Positions 51,749-61,783 of a stretch of 64,000 nucleotides of DNA are shown piece after piece. Under the pieces are notes generated by a model. It did not search any database. It was not told the origin of the DNA and was given only the letters and a program-made list of their open reading frames with translations. Position 1 is the stretch's first letter. Every line of letters starts with the position of its first letter. A program made the position numbers and the translations under genes. Source of the DNA: Gammaproteobacteria bacterium UBA4421 (lineage in GTDB: Bacteria > Pseudomonadota > Gammaproteobacteria > Pseudomonadales > Azotimanducaceae); NCBI GenBank assembly GCA_002389675.1, contig DGQF01000037.1, positions 1-64,000 of the forward strand. Direction: 5' to 3'.

Positions 51749-52686
51749 GACCACCGTCCTGCATTTTTGAGTCGTTGCTCGCGTTTGCTCAAGGATGTTT
51801 GCTCTTCTCTGGCGATGCGCGCCAAGTGGGCGTGGTAGCGATTTTTGTAGTGCTGTTTGGCTTTATCTTCCAGCTCGAGGGTTGCTTCTATGTCTTTAGC
51901 TTCGGCAAAGATATGAGCTAGCGGGATTTGTGAAGGGCAAGCACGGTCACACAGGCCACATTCAATGCAATTCATCAAGCCCAAGTGATTGGTAGCAACA
52001 TGCCTTTGGGATGTATTTAAAGCCTGAAAGAGTTCTTGTGCGGACAGGTTGACGGGGCATACGGGGTTACATTGGCCACAATTGATACACCCGTGGGAGA
52101 CGGTTGTCGGACGTTCAGTAGAGCGCTGATTGTTTGTCGAAAGCGTTTTTTTGGCTGTCAGCCGTGGCTTTTTGTGTCGAGTGTTGATCGCTCTTTCTGG
52201 CGCGGGTAAGAGCGTGATGCAATCGACAGGGCAGGCGGGGATGCATAACTCACAGCCAGTGCATTGATCTTTGACCACGGTATGCATGAGATTGCTTGCG
52301 CCAACAATGGCGTCAACCGGACAGGGCGGTAAACATAAGGTGCACCCGATACATTCATTTTCATTGATGTATGCGACCATTGCGCCGGACGGCTGCGGTG
52401 CCAGCGTGGGTTCCGTCTCGCCAATCAATTCGGTCAGGGCGATGTGAACCTGTTGGCCGCCCGGTGGACACAGATTAAGCGCTGCGTGCTGGTGCACCAC
52501 GGCTTCTGCGTAGGGTCGGCATCCTGGATAGCCGCATTGTGCACACTGGGTTTGCGGCAATAAAAGGTCGACGGTGTCCACCAGAGCATCTGTTTTGAGC
52601 GGGTAAGTCTTCACCAGGCGGGCATAGGCAATTGCAAACATGAGTAATGCGGCAACCAGTAACAGTGGGGTTATCCATAAGGTCAC
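51745..52686 (-). CDS. rnfB: RnfB fused to the C-terminal ferredoxin tail of RnfC
   Basis: 313 residues, about 120 longer than E. coli RsxB. Order: transmembrane helix (3-23); N-terminal [4Fe-4S] domain, Cys48, 51, 56, 73 (CAQCGYPGC); two-cluster ferredoxin, Cys112/115/118/122 and Cys142/145/148/152; a basic linker (165-197); then a second two-cluster domain, Cys200/203/206/210 and Cys240/243/246/250, and a charged helix (262-306). The second domain reads like the end of RsxC: CINCGQCNPVCPVNL, then CIECGLCDRACPSQIPL and a Lys/Glu coiled coil. No gene for the NADH/FMN part of RnfC is present. The GTG start overlaps the rnfA stop (GTGA). Confidence 0.88.
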   Translation of the reverse strand: MTLWITPLLLVAALLMFAIAYARLVKTYPLKTDALVDTVDLLLPQTQCAQCGYPGCRPYAEAVVHQHAALNLCPPGGQQVHIALTELIGETEPTLAPQPSGAMVAYINENECIGCTLCLPPCPVDAIVGASNLMHTVVKDQCTGCELCIPACPVDCITLLPAPERAINTRHKKPRLTAKKTLSTNNQRSTERPTTVSHGCINCGQCNPVCPVNLSAQELFQALNTSQRHVATNHLGLMNCIECGLCDRACPSQIPLAHIFAEAKDIEATLELEDKAKQHYKNRYHAHLARIAREEQTSLSKREQRLKNAGRWS

Positions 52687-53261
52687 CCGGCTAATCCTTG
52701 AAAACCCATAAACGCCAAGCTCATTAGTCCGGCGGTCACCAGTGCCAAAGGGGTGCCGCGAAATGCTGCCGGCACGTCGTCATGGTCGATGACCTCGCGT
52801 ATGGCGCCAAACAGCACCATGACGCCTGTAAATCCGCCGGATGCACCCAAACTGAAGATCAATGTTTCTAGTGTGTTTAAATTGGCATTAATTGCCAGCA
52901 AGGCAACACCCAAAACAGCACAATTGCTGGTGATCAAAGGTAAATAAATACCCAGAAGCTGATGAAGCACTGGAGAGGTGGCCTGCAGATAGTATTTGAC
53001 TAATTGCACAACGCCTGCGATGACCACTATAAACAGGATGATGCGCAGATATTCCAGGCCCAATGGCGCTAAAATGCCGTGGTACAAAAGGTGCGCACAC
53101 AACGCGGAAAAGGACAGGACAAAAGTGGTGGCGATGCCAGTCGCCAGCGCGGTGTCGTAGCCTTTGGTAATCCCCATAAATGGGCACAAGCCCAAGAACT
53201 GAGCCAGCACAAAATTATTCACTAGCAGCGCGCCAATTAGCAGTAAGGCGAGGTCAGCCAT
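52683..53261 (-). CDS. rnfA: Rnf/Rsx complex membrane subunit A
   Basis: 192 residues with six transmembrane helices. NNFVLAQFLGLCPFMG and LPLITSNCAVLGVAL carry the conserved cysteines of the intramembrane [2Fe-2S] site formed with RnfE. It is the first gene of the rnf operon, 15 bases downstream of metG, so the operon may be read from the metG promoter. The order A-B-D-G-E-nth is canonical except for the absent rnfC. Confidence 0.95.
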   Translation of the reverse strand: MADLALLLIGALLVNNFVLAQFLGLCPFMGITKGYDTALATGIATTFVLSFSALCAHLLYHGILAPLGLEYLRIILFIVVIAGVVQLVKYYLQATSPVLHQLLGIYLPLITSNCAVLGVALLAINANLNTLETLIFSLGASGGFTGVMVLFGAIREVIDHDDVPAAFRGTPLALVTAGLMSLAFMGFQGLAG

Positions 53262-53276
53262 GCCAAGATGCTCCGG

Positions 53277-55307
53277 TCAGCCGACGTCCATCCCCGGTGT
53301 TGCGCCGGTGTCTGGGTTGAGTAAAAACAGGTCGCTGCCGCCAGGGCCGGCCGCCAGTATCATGCCTTGAGAGACCCCAAAGCGCATGGTGCGTGGGGCA
53401 AGATTGGCGACAACAATTGTCAGTCTGCCAATTAGATCTTGGGGGGCATAAGCTTCGCGAATACCCGAGAAAACCTGCCTTTGGTGATCGCCGACATCGA
53501 GTGTCAATTGCAACAATTTGTCTGCTCCTTGAACCTCTTGCGCGTCGATAATTCTTGCAACTTTCAGTTTGATCTTGTCAAAATCTTCGATGCTGATGGT
53601 AGATTCAGTCAACGTCGGCTCAGTTTGTGTGCGGGTTGTCGCGGGTTGACTCTCTGTTTCCTGACCTGATTTTGCGGAGGCCTCAACCAGCGCGTCAACG
53701 GTTTTAATGTCCATGCGGGTGAGCATTGCAGAGAAATTGTTGATGCGGTGTGCGCGCAGTGGCGCGCGCACATCCTGCCAGGTGAGTGGCGCGACGTTCA
53801 GAAAAGCCTCAGTTTTCTCGGCCATGCTTGGCAAGACAGGCGCAAGATAGATGGCCAGCGTGCGGAACATATTAATGGCTTGACTGCAAACGAGTTGTAA
53901 AAGTTCGCTCTGGTCAGGATCCTTATTGAGCTGCCATGGTGCATGCTCGGCGATATATTGATTGGCCAGGTCTGCCAGAGCGGTAACTTCACGCACCGCT
54001 TTGCTGGTATCGCCCCGCTCGTAGTGCTCTGCAATGATGTCGGCTGTGTCTGTGAAGGTGCGCCATAAATCTTGATTGTGAATTGTTTCGGCTAGTTGCC
54101 CTTCAAATCGTTTGTTCAAAAAGCCCGCACAGCGGCTTGCGATGTTGATGACTTTACCGACAAGATCCGAGTTCACCCGTTGTACAAAATCTTCCAGATT
54201 GATATCGATGTCATCTGCCGAGCCATTGAGTTTTGTGGCGTAGTAGTAGCGCAGGTAGTCGGGGCTGAGATAACGTAAGTAGTCTGCCGCGGTGATAAAG
54301 GTGCCCCTGGACTTTGACATTTTAGTGCCGTTTACGGTAATGAATCCGTGTGTATGTATCCGGGTCGGCGTTCGAAAATCGGCGCCGTCCAGAACAGATG
54401 GCCAGAATAAAGCGTGAAAATTGATGATGTCTTTGCCGATGAAATGATGCACTTCGCAGTTGCTTTGTGGGTTCCAGAAATCGTCGAAGTTAATATTTCC
54501 GTTGCTATCGCAGAAATTCTTAAAACTGGCCATGTAGCCAATCGGAGCATCCATCCAGACATAAAAATATTTATCTAAAGTGCCTGGGATAAGAAAGCCA
54601 AAGTAGGGTGCGTCTCTTGATATGTCCCATGCTTTCAGGCCACCCTCAAGCCACTCCGAAAGTTTATTAGAAACCTCTTGCTGCAGGGCAGATGATCTGG
54701 TCCATGCTTTGAGGTAGTCCGTATATTGTGCGAGGTCAAAAAAATAATGTTCTGCTTCACGCAGTTCCGGTTCCGCGCCGGAATAAACAGATCGTGCGTT
54801 GCGCAGATCGGTGGCACTGTAGGTCGCTGCGCAGGCTTCACAGTTGTCACCATATTGATCTTGGGCGCCACATTTTGGGCAGGTGCCGATGACAAAGCGA
54901 TCTGCGAGAAATAGTTTTTTCTCGGGGTCGTAGAGCTGCTCTATGTGTTTGGTGAAAATTAAGCCCCGCTTTTGGAGCCGCTCAAAAATCTGTTCAGCAA
55001 AAGCGCGATTTTCGTCTGAGTGGGTGGAATAGTAGTTGTCGTAGACGATGTCAAAGCCGTTAAAGTCCCGAAGATGATCCTGGCGCATGCCCTCAATCAA
55101 TTCTTCCGGCGCAATGCCTGCTGCCTCAGCGCGAATCATGGTTGCCGTGCCGTGGGTGTCGTCGGCGCACACATAGTAAATTTCGTGGCCGCGCATGCGC
55201 TGAAAACGAACCCAAATGTCCGTTTGAATATGCTCCAACATGTGCCCTAAATGGATGGGGCCATTTGCGTTGGGCAGCGCGCTGGTTGCCAAAATTCTGC
55301 GTGCCAT
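53277..55307 (-). CDS. metG: Methionyl-tRNA synthetase
   Basis: 676 residues from the ATG at 55307, where the conserved [16 protein letters not shown] begins; a frame from 55388 adds a hydrophobic tail that is not expected. HIGH motif: HLGH; zinc knuckle: [17 protein letters not shown] (about 145-161), the MetG1 type; KMSKS in GTKMSKSRG. The C-terminal 110 residues form the tRNA-binding/dimerisation domain ([20 protein letters not shown]). It is followed by the rnf operon and divergent from apbC. Confidence 0.96.
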   Translation of the reverse strand: MARRILATSALPNANGPIHLGHMLEHIQTDIWVRFQRMRGHEIYYVCADDTHGTATMIRAEAAGIAPEELIEGMRQDHLRDFNGFDIVYDNYYSTHSDENRAFAEQIFERLQKRGLIFTKHIEQLYDPEKKLFLADRFVIGTCPKCGAQDQYGDNCEACAATYSATDLRNARSVYSGAEPELREAEHYFFDLAQYTDYLKAWTRSSALQQEVSNKLSEWLEGGLKAWDISRDAPYFGFLIPGTLDKYFYVWMDAPIGYMASFKNFCDSNGNINFDDFWNPQSNCEVHHFIGKDIINFHALFWPSVLDGADFRTPTRIHTHGFITVNGTKMSKSRGTFITAADYLRYLSPDYLRYYYATKLNGSADDIDINLEDFVQRVNSDLVGKVINIASRCAGFLNKRFEGQLAETIHNQDLWRTFTDTADIIAEHYERGDTSKAVREVTALADLANQYIAEHAPWQLNKDPDQSELLQLVCSQAINMFRTLAIYLAPVLPSMAEKTEAFLNVAPLTWQDVRAPLRAHRINNFSAMLTRMDIKTVDALVEASAKSGQETESQPATTRTQTEPTLTESTISIEDFDKIKLKVARIIDAQEVQGADKLLQLTLDVGDHQRQVFSGIREAYAPQDLIGRLTIVVANLAPRTMRFGVSQGMILAAGPGGSDLFLLNPDTGATPGMDVG

Positions 55308-55491
55308 GAGGGTGATTTCTGCCTGTGTGATTAAAAGGAGCAAAAAGAAGTAACACGCTAGTCTAACCAAAGCGGCTGTCGGCAACAAAGTCTTTCACCG
55401 ATATGGCTTGATCTTGGCTCTGCAGTGCAGTTTAGATTGAGCTCAACACAGGCATGCATATACTTACCGCCCTGCAGCGAATCGGAGCATA

Positions 55492-56514
55492 TTGAGTACG
55501 ATGAAGGTCGAAGAATTTATAGATCCATATCTCGGGAAAAGCTGGGGCGAGCTGGGTGCCCGAATTTTAACCAGTGGTAAGCGTATATCGGTTACGTTGG
55601 GTTATCCGGCTTTGGGATATACACAGCAATTGAGTCGCCAATTGGCTCAATTTCTCAACAGCGATGACGTCGAGTTGGATGTGCAGTTTAGTGCACCGGC
55701 AGGCCCGGGTTTTGAGCAGGTCAAACACATTATCGCAGTGGCGTCAGGCAAAGGCGGCGTAGGGAAATCCACTACTGCTGTTAATCTGGCATTGGCTTTG
55801 GATGCAGAAGGGGCCAAGGTTGGTTTATTGGACGCAGACATCTACGGTCCCAGTCAAGGTATGATGTTGGGAGTTGCTGGCGGTAAGCGTCCGGTGGTCA
55901 AGGACGGAAAATATTTTGAGCCGATTCGTGCACATGGGCTCAAAGCCATGTCGATGAGTTTCATGGTGAATGACGATACACCGATGGTTTGGCGCGGCCC
56001 CATGGCCAGTGGCGCGCTTCAGCAGATTCTGACCCAAACGCTTTGGCAGGACCTGGACTATTTGATTGTTGATATGCCGCCGGGCACGGGTGATATTCAA
56101 CTGACGTTATCTCAGAAAGTGCCGGTGTCGGGAGCGGTGATTGTGACGACACCTCAAGATATTGCCCTGCTCGATGCGGTCAAAGGGATTGAGATGTTTG
56201 CAAAGGTGGATATTCCGGTACTCGGCTTGATTGAAAATATGAGTGTCCATCGCTGTGCCGAATGTGGGCACGAGAGCCATTTATTTGGACAAGGTGGTGG
56301 TAAAACAATAGCGGATCGCCTGCAGGTGCCGCTGCTGGCCGAATTGCCCCTAGATCGGTCTATTCGCGAACAAGCTGATGGCGGTATGCCCTCTGTGCGG
56401 GCAGCGCCAGACTCAGCCATTAGCGCGATTTATCGTGATGCTGCGCGTCATTTGACGGCGCGTCTGTGGGGTGCTGAGCAAACTGGTCCAGCCATTTCCA
56501 TGGCGGATGACTGA
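55492..56514 (+). CDS. apbC: Iron-sulfur cluster carrier ATPase ApbC/Mrp
   Basis: 340 residues. A short DUF59-like N-terminal part is followed by the deviant Walker A SGKGGVGKST (85-94), LLDADIYGPSQG, VWRGPMASGALQQ, VDMPPGTGDIQLT and the CxxC pair in CAECGHE that binds a bridging [4Fe-4S] cluster. The start is a TTG at 55492 (GGAG four bases upstream) or the ATG at 55501. Gene order apbC/metG divergent next to dcd matches Pseudomonas. Its clusters may be relevant to the ferredoxin-rich RnfB nearby. Confidence 0.93.
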   Translation: MSTMKVEEFIDPYLGKSWGELGARILTSGKRISVTLGYPALGYTQQLSRQLAQFLNSDDVELDVQFSAPAGPGFEQVKHIIAVASGKGGVGKSTTAVNLALALDAEGAKVGLLDADIYGPSQGMMLGVAGGKRPVVKDGKYFEPIRAHGLKAMSMSFMVNDDTPMVWRGPMASGALQQILTQTLWQDLDYLIVDMPPGTGDIQLTLSQKVPVSGAVIVTTPQDIALLDAVKGIEMFAKVDIPVLGLIENMSVHRCAECGHESHLFGQGGGKTIADRLQVPLLAELPLDRSIREQADGGMPSVRAAPDSAISAIYRDAARHLTARLWGAEQTGPAISMADD

Positions 56515-56523
56515 GAGGTAATT

Positions 56524-57087
56524 ATGACGATAAAGGCAGATCGCTGGATTATTGAGCAAGCGGAAAAAGGCATGATTGAACCTTTTGAGGCGGGGCAAGT
56601 GCGCCATAGAGGTGACCAAAAAGTTATTTCATATGGTACGTCCAGCTACGGCTACGACGTTCGCTGTGCGCCACAATTTAAGGTGTTTACGAATATCCAT
56701 TCCGCCACGGTAGATCCCAAGGCGTTTGATGAGCGCAGTTTTGTGGATGTGGAAGGTTCATTTTGTATCATCCCTCCAAATTCATTTGCGTTAGCCAGAA
56801 CGGTTGAATATTTCCGCATTCCCGAAGATGTATTGACCATTTGTCTGGGCAAGTCGACATATGCCCGCTGTGGCATAATTGTCAATGTGACGCCTTTGGA
56901 ACCAGAGTGGGAAGGGCATGTCACGCTGGAGTTCTCCAATACAACCACGCTGCCGGCAAAAATCTACGCGAATGAAGGTGTTGCCCAAATGCTGTTTTTT
57001 CAGTCAGACGAGCGATGCCATACAACCTATAAAGATCGCGGTGGTAAATATCAGGGTCAAGTGGGCGTGACGCTGCCGCGTCCTTAG
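56524..57087 (+). CDS. dcd: dCTP deaminase
   Basis: 187 residues. It converts dCTP to dUTP in pyrimidine deoxynucleotide synthesis. [27 protein letters not shown], the active-site [19 protein letters not shown] and the C-terminal [13 protein letters not shown] are diagnostic. GAGAGG precedes the ATG; the gene starts nine bases after apbC, so the two are one unit. It converges with purM across 31 bases. Confidence 0.95.
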   Translation: MTIKADRWIIEQAEKGMIEPFEAGQVRHRGDQKVISYGTSSYGYDVRCAPQFKVFTNIHSATVDPKAFDERSFVDVEGSFCIIPPNSFALARTVEYFRIPEDVLTICLGKSTYARCGIIVNVTPLEPEWEGHVTLEFSNTTTLPAKIYANEGVAQMLFFQSDERCHTTYKDRGGKYQGQVGVTLPRP

Positions 57088-57118
57088 CGCAGCGGCCCTG
57101 ATGCCGCATGATTGTGCA

Positions 57119-58174
57119 TCACATCAGTAGCAATTCGTTGGGCGCGGGGGTGTGGGATTTAGAGACAATTTCGCCGATGACCACTGGTTTTTCGCCACTC
57201 TCGGCCAATTGGTGCATGGCGGCGTCAGCACTCTCTGCGCTAACGATCATCAAAAACCCGATGCCGCAGTTGAAGGTGGTAAGCATCTCTTGATTCGCGA
57301 TATTGCCGTTTGTCTGCAACCAATTGAATAGTTCGGGCCATTGCCAGGAATCTCGGTTAATCAATGCGGCATGATCCGGATTTTTGAGGACTCGTGGAAC
57401 ATTTTCGTAAAAGCCGCCCCCGGTGATATGCACCATCGCATTGACGTCGACCGTGTCATCCTTTAGCAGGGCCAGTACCGGTTTGACATAAATTCGGGTA
57501 GGTGCCAACAACAGGTCTAACAGCCTGTCATCAAGGGGGGGGGATTGATGGTCCAGGACCCGCCGAATCAGAGAATAACCGTTGCTGTGCGCGCCTGAGC
57601 TCGGGAGGCCGATAATGATGTCACCGACGGTGACGTTGTCGCCTGAGATAATCTTACTTTTTTCGACGACGCCGACACAGAACCCGGCGAGGTCGTATTC
57701 TTCTCCCTGATAAAATCCGGGCATTTCCGCCGTCTCGCCGCCTGCTAGAGAGCACCCAGCGAGCAGGCATCCGTTTGCAATGCCGTTGATCACCTCTGCC
57801 GCGGTGTCCAAATCTAGAGTGCCGGTTGCATAGTAGTCTAAGAACAGAAACGGCTCTGCACCTGCAACGAGTACATCATTCACACACATCGCGACAAGAT
57901 CTTGACCGACACCACTATGTCGCTGATGGTCGATGGCCAGCTTAAGTTTGGTGCCTACGCCATCTGTACCGGAAACCAGCACGGGTTCACGATAGCCGCT
58001 GGGAATTTCCGTCATAGCGGCGAACCCCCCGAGTCCTGTCAACATCTCAGGGCGATGAGTGGCTTTGCAGGCGCTACCGATACGTCGCACCAATTCGGCT
58101 CCGGCATCAATATCTACGCCGGCCGATTTATAGGTCAGGCCGCCGGTTGGGTTGGCAGTACGGTCTTTTGACAA
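57119..58174 (-). CDS. purM: Phosphoribosylformylglycinamidine cyclo-ligase (AIR synthetase)
   Basis: 351 residues from a TTG at 58174, which has AGGAG eight bases upstream; an upstream TTG (58210) lacks one. It closes the imidazole ring in purine synthesis. [56 protein letters not shown] and [15 protein letters not shown] are all present. No purN is adjacent. It diverges from the DUF2066 gene, an arrangement common in this group. Confidence 0.95.
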   Translation of the reverse strand: MSKDRTANPTGGLTYKSAGVDIDAGAELVRRIGSACKATHRPEMLTGLGGFAAMTEIPSGYREPVLVSGTDGVGTKLKLAIDHQRHSGVGQDLVAMCVNDVLVAGAEPFLFLDYYATGTLDLDTAAEVINGIANGCLLAGCSLAGGETAEMPGFYQGEEYDLAGFCVGVVEKSKIISGDNVTVGDIIIGLPSSGAHSNGYSLIRRVLDHQSPPLDDRLLDLLLAPTRIYVKPVLALLKDDTVDVNAMVHITGGGFYENVPRVLKNPDHAALINRDSWQWPELFNWLQTNGNIANQEMLTTFNCGIGFLMIVSAESADAAMHQLAESGEKPVVIGEIVSKSHTPAPNELLLM

Positions 58175-58336
58175 CGTGAGATCTCCTAATGCAAGGGTCG
58201 ACAAGAGCAAAACAAGTTTAGCAGATTTGCGGCCTTGTCATTTTCTATTTTTCCCCGAAAATCGCTATGCTGCGGGAGCCGTGGCAAAATTGGCGAAAAC
58301 AATTAGAGGTGGTGTGCTATCGGGGGGTTAACGTTG

Positions 58337-59398
58337 ATGATCAGGCTGGCGGCGAGCGTTTGCTTGCTGATTTTGTGCTGGCTGCCCATTAGAGGGTTCG
58401 CTCTGAACGATGCGGCTTGGCTGTATACAGTTGAACTGCCGGTAGAGGCGCAGTCTTTGGCGGAACGCAAGCGAGTATCTGCAGAAGGATTGTTGGTGGT
58501 GTTGACGCGATTAACGGGCTTGGTGTCTGTGCCCCGCAGTACGGCAGTCCTAACGGCGCTGGCAACCCCTGAAGCCTACTATAATCAATTTGTATTTATC
58601 TCTCGTGAGTTGCCCTCCGGCGTGCAGGCGCGCTTCTTAAAAGTGACGTTTCAAGAAGCTGCGGTGCAAAACCTGATTAGCGTTGCGCAATTGCCGGTTT
58701 GGTGGGCGAAACGACCGAGTGTATTGGTTTGGATGGTGGTTGAAGAGGCAGGTGAGCGAGTGGTGCTAAACGGTGCCAGCAACCATCCATTGATTGAACA
58801 CCTAAGGCGGCGCTCTGCACAACGTGGCTTATTTTTAACCTTGCCGTTGATGGACTTGACCGATACGTTGACGCTTGGATCAGCCGATGTATGGGGCAAA
58901 ATTGGATTGTCTTTAGATGCGGCGTCTGCGCGTTACAAAGCGGATTACGTGCTGGTCGGGCGCGCCAATTTTGATCGCAACCGTCTCGTCACAGGCCGAC
59001 CCTATCAGGGCGATTGGGAAGTGTGGGTTGATGGCGGGGTGGTGGCCGAGAACTTTGCCGGCGTCTCCGCTCAAGAAGCGGCGAACCGGGGCATTGATAG
59101 TCTCGCGGATTGGTTAGCTGAGAAGTATGCTGTTCTGCCCAGGCCATTGCAGGCCCAAAAAGTGTCGATTACCGGCTTGAGCAGTGCTCAGGATTATGCA
59201 GCATTAATGTCATATCTGGAAAATTTGGAGTTCATTCAGCGAGTGGCGATTAAGGGTTTAGAAGCGGGTGTTATGCGAGTTGCGCTGAGCAGTCACGCGG
59301 AGTTGGGGCAACTTTTGATGTTGCTCACCGCAGAGGGTTATTTGGCAAAAGATGGACAACACAGGGGGCTTGATTTGCAGCTCATCTGGCGAGGCTAA
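58337..59398 (+). CDS. DUF2066 secreted protein
   Basis: 353 residues. The ATG at 58337 has a GGGGGG run about nine bases upstream. A signal peptide runs to about residue 23 (WLPIRGFA). The first half is the DUF2066 region (LYTVELPVEAQSLAERKRVSAEGLLVVL), and WWAKRPSVLVWMVVE lies in the middle. The function is unknown. The row purM (divergent) - DUF2066 - CDP-alcohol transferase - hda is conserved in related gammaproteobacteria. The gene ends two bases before the next start. Confidence 0.82.
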   Translation: MIRLAASVCLLILCWLPIRGFALNDAAWLYTVELPVEAQSLAERKRVSAEGLLVVLTRLTGLVSVPRSTAVLTALATPEAYYNQFVFISRELPSGVQARFLKVTFQEAAVQNLISVAQLPVWWAKRPSVLVWMVVEEAGERVVLNGASNHPLIEHLRRRSAQRGLFLTLPLMDLTDTLTLGSADVWGKIGLSLDAASARYKADYVLVGRANFDRNRLVTGRPYQGDWEVWVDGGVVAENFAGVSAQEAANRGIDSLADWLAEKYAVLPRPLQAQKVSITGLSSAQDYAALMSYLENLEFIQRVAIKGLEAGVMRVALSSHAELGQLLMLLTAEGYLAKDGQHRGLDLQLIWRG

Positions 59399-59400
59399 TC

Positions 59401-60003
59401 GTGTCGAACTTACCCAATATCATCACGATCTTGCGTATTGTGCTTGTGTTGCCTACGGCTTGGATGCTTTGGGAGTCGCGTTTTTTGGAGGCGTTTGTAT
59501 TGATGGTAGTCGCTGGCGTTTCAGATGCGCTTGACGGATTTTTGGCACGCCGATTTGGTTGGATGAGCAAGTTGGGGGCATCGTTAGACCCTCTGGCTGA
59601 TAAGTTTCTAGTGGCGGCCATATTTATTGTCTTTACCTATCAAGGCCATATCCCTGTTTGGTTGGCTCTGATAGTGCTTTTTCGAGATTTTATGATCGTG
59701 ATCGGCGCAGGCGTATTCAAGCTGCTCTACGAAGAGGTGGAAATTTCTCCGACGTTGTTGAGTAAGGCAAATACCGCGATGCAATTTGTCACGCTTTGTT
59801 TGTTGATGGGCAGTTTTTTGCCGTTGGGTTTAGTGGCCGATATCGCTGCAGGCGCCACGGTCCCTTGTTTTTATATTCTGGCGGTATTGGGCGTGAGTTC
59901 GGGTCTGGACTATATGGTTATCTGGGGATCTAAAGCCCATCGCGCTGGACAAAAGCGCAAGCTGTACAAGCACGGCCGCGGCGCTTTTCGTCGTCTTGAT
60001 TGA
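59401..60003 (+). CDS. CDP-alcohol phosphatidyltransferase family protein
   Basis: 200 residues from a GTG. About five transmembrane helices. The CDP-alcohol motif D-x2-D-G-x2-A-R-x8-G-x3-D-x3-D is complete: Asp42, Asp45, Gly46, Ala49-Arg50, Gly59, Asp63, Asp67. It transfers a phosphatidyl or similar group from a CDP-linked donor to an alcohol; PgsA or a cardiolipin-synthase-like role are possible. The C-terminus is very basic (HRAGQKRKLYKHGRGAFRR). It lies between DUF2066 and hda. Confidence 0.88.
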   Translation: MSNLPNIITILRIVLVLPTAWMLWESRFLEAFVLMVVAGVSDALDGFLARRFGWMSKLGASLDPLADKFLVAAIFIVFTYQGHIPVWLALIVLFRDFMIVIGAGVFKLLYEEVEISPTLLSKANTAMQFVTLCLLMGSFLPLGLVADIAAGATVPCFYILAVLGVSSGLDYMVIWGSKAHRAGQKRKLYKHGRGAFRRLD

Positions 60004-60023
60004 CGTGTGCGGGCGGCGCCAAG

Positions 60024-60728
60024 ATGTCTAGACCGCGTCAGTATACGTTGGCGATCGATTTGCCTTTGGAACAGCGACTGGATAATTTTGTACCGGGACG
60101 CAATGCGGAATTGCTGGCGGTTTTGACGGCACAAAACGCGTCATTTCAGGGTGTTTGGCTGTTTGGAGGGCATGGCAGTGGTCGAAGTCATCTACTCAAA
60201 GGGGCCTGTCTGCAGGCTCAGGAACGGGGTGAGCAGGCGGTTTATATTGCCTGTGCCCAATACGCTGAGGACCCTGACCGGTTGGTTTCGCAATTGCAGA
60301 GCGCAAGCCAAGGCGGGGATTTGGTTGCTTTAGACGATGTAGAGGTGCTTATAGGTCATCTGGAACTTGAGATGATGGTTTTGGCGATATATCAGCGCCT
60401 GCTGTTTGCGCAAGGCCGGTTATTGGTCACCCATCAGCAGACAGCGTCGAGCCAAGAGTTTGTGACGCTTGATGTATCCTCGCGCATGCGTAGCCTGCAG
60501 CACTTTCACCTGCGCCCGCCGCAGGATGGTGAAAAAATGCAAATATTATCTGAACGGGCACAGCAGCGCGGGTATGTTTTGACCCGCGCAGTCTTGGATT
60601 ACTGGATGGCGCGTGGCCCGAGAGAGCTTGGCGCATTGCTGGCAGATCTGGATCTCTTGGACGCGGCCTCGTTAGTGGCGCAGCAAAAAATAACCATACC
60701 GTTGTTAAAACAAGTGTTGGGTTATTGA
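60024..60728 (+). CDS. hda: DnaA regulatory inactivator Hda
   Basis: 234 residues, the normal length. The preferred ATG is 60024; a TTG at 60000 overlaps the upstream stop. An N-terminal QYTLAIDLP (6-14) resembles the clamp-binding motif of Hda. The AAA+ part has GGHGSGRSHLL (48-58) and LVALDDVEVLIG (Walker B). It works with the DNA clamp to stimulate DnaA-ATP hydrolysis after initiation. Its TGA overlaps the ATG of the next gene by one base. Confidence 0.9.
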   Translation: MSRPRQYTLAIDLPLEQRLDNFVPGRNAELLAVLTAQNASFQGVWLFGGHGSGRSHLLKGACLQAQERGEQAVYIACAQYAEDPDRLVSQLQSASQGGDLVALDDVEVLIGHLELEMMVLAIYQRLLFAQGRLLVTHQQTASSQEFVTLDVSSRMRSLQHFHLRPPQDGEKMQILSERAQQRGYVLTRAVLDYWMARGPRELGALLADLDLLDAASLVAQQKITIPLLKQVLGY

Positions 60729-61783
60729 TGCGGATTCTGATGGTAGGCGGGGGATCTGCCGGTCATGTGCTGCCGGCCCTGCCGCTGATTCGCGCTTTGC
60801 GTGAGCAGGGAAGTGAGGTGTTGTTTGTGGGTACTCACTCCGGCGCCGAAGTTGGCTGGCTAGAGGGTAGCGGTATTGATTGTGTTGCGATTTCTGCGGG
60901 AAAATTAAGGCGCTATTTTTCTTGGCAAAATTTCACGGATATTGGGCGCACGCTGCGCGGGATTGTTCAGGCCTATCGGTTGATTGGTCAATACCGGCCG
61001 CAGGTCGTTTTTTCAAAGGGTGGCTTTGTGTCGTTTCCGGTAGTGTTTGCTGCCTGGCTGCGGCGGGTGCCGGTGGTCGCACACGAAAGTGATCTGACCC
61101 CGGGGCTCGCGAATCGTTTGGTTCTGCCTTTTGTCAAGACGCTTTGTTTGAGTTTTATCTCCACACCCGTGCGACATCGGCGCGTTCGAGTGGTGTACAC
61201 GGGCAATCCGGTGCGGTCAGAAATCCTCAGTGGAGACAAGCAGCGTGGCCGATCCCGTTTGGGGTTTGATGGTCAAAAACCAGTATTGGTGGTGACCGGC
61301 GGAAGCCTTGGTGCAGATGCGCTCAACGAGGCGGTGCGAGCGGCGTTGCCGCAGTTGGGCCGGCGCTTTGATATCTTGCATGTGTGTGGTCGGGGAAAAA
61401 CTGATCAATCGAGCAATCCGGGGTACGTTCAGCGAGAATTTATCGATAAGCATTGGGGGGATATGTTGGCTGCCGCTGATGTTGTGTTGTCGCGCGCCGG
61501 GGCCAACGCTTTTTTTGAGCTGCTGGCTCTGCACAAGCCGCACCTATTGGTGCCTTTGGCTGCGAAGGTGTCGCGGGGAGATCAATTGGCGAACGCCGAA
61601 TACGGCGAAAAACACGGCTTCAGCGCAGTGCTTCAAGAGCAAGATCTTGCCCCGGAGACTTTAGTGGAGGCGCTTGATCGCGTATTGGCCGCTCAGTTAC
61701 AGTACGTAAGCGTAATGGCACAATCGGCGACGAACGACGCGACAGCTTTGTTGTTGGATGAATTGAATCGATGGTCAGGCTGA
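60728..61783 (+). CDS. MurG-like GT28 glycosyltransferase, Gram-positive-type motifs
   Basis: 351 residues. GGGSAGHVLPALPL replaces the usual GGTGGH start; AHESDLTPGLANR, VVTGGSLGADALNEAV, SRAGANAFFELLAL and SRGDQLANAEYGEKHGF all look like the MurG of Bacillus and Clostridium rather than E. coli, where these read HEQNGIAG, GGSQGA and so on. The predicted reaction is transfer of GlcNAc to lipid I. It overlaps hda by one base and lies outside any division/cell-wall cluster. Either it is a transferred second MurG or a glycosyltransferase with another lipid target. Confidence 0.75.
   Translation: MRILMVGGGSAGHVLPALPLIRALREQGSEVLFVGTHSGAEVGWLEGSGIDCVAISAGKLRRYFSWQNFTDIGRTLRGIVQAYRLIGQYRPQVVFSKGGFVSFPVVFAAWLRRVPVVAHESDLTPGLANRLVLPFVKTLCLSFISTPVRHRRVRVVYTGNPVRSEILSGDKQRGRSRLGFDGQKPVLVVTGGSLGADALNEAVRAALPQLGRRFDILHVCGRGKTDQSSNPGYVQREFIDKHWGDMLAAADVVLSRAGANAFFELLALHKPHLLVPLAAKVSRGDQLANAEYGEKHGFSAVLQEQDLAPETLVEALDRVLAAQLQYVSVMAQSATNDATALLLDELNRWSG

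Noticed and set aside
55308..55388. Hydrophobic leader on MetG
   Set aside because: Methionyl-tRNA synthetase is cytoplasmic and the conserved sequence begins at 55307; the leader is untranslated frame.
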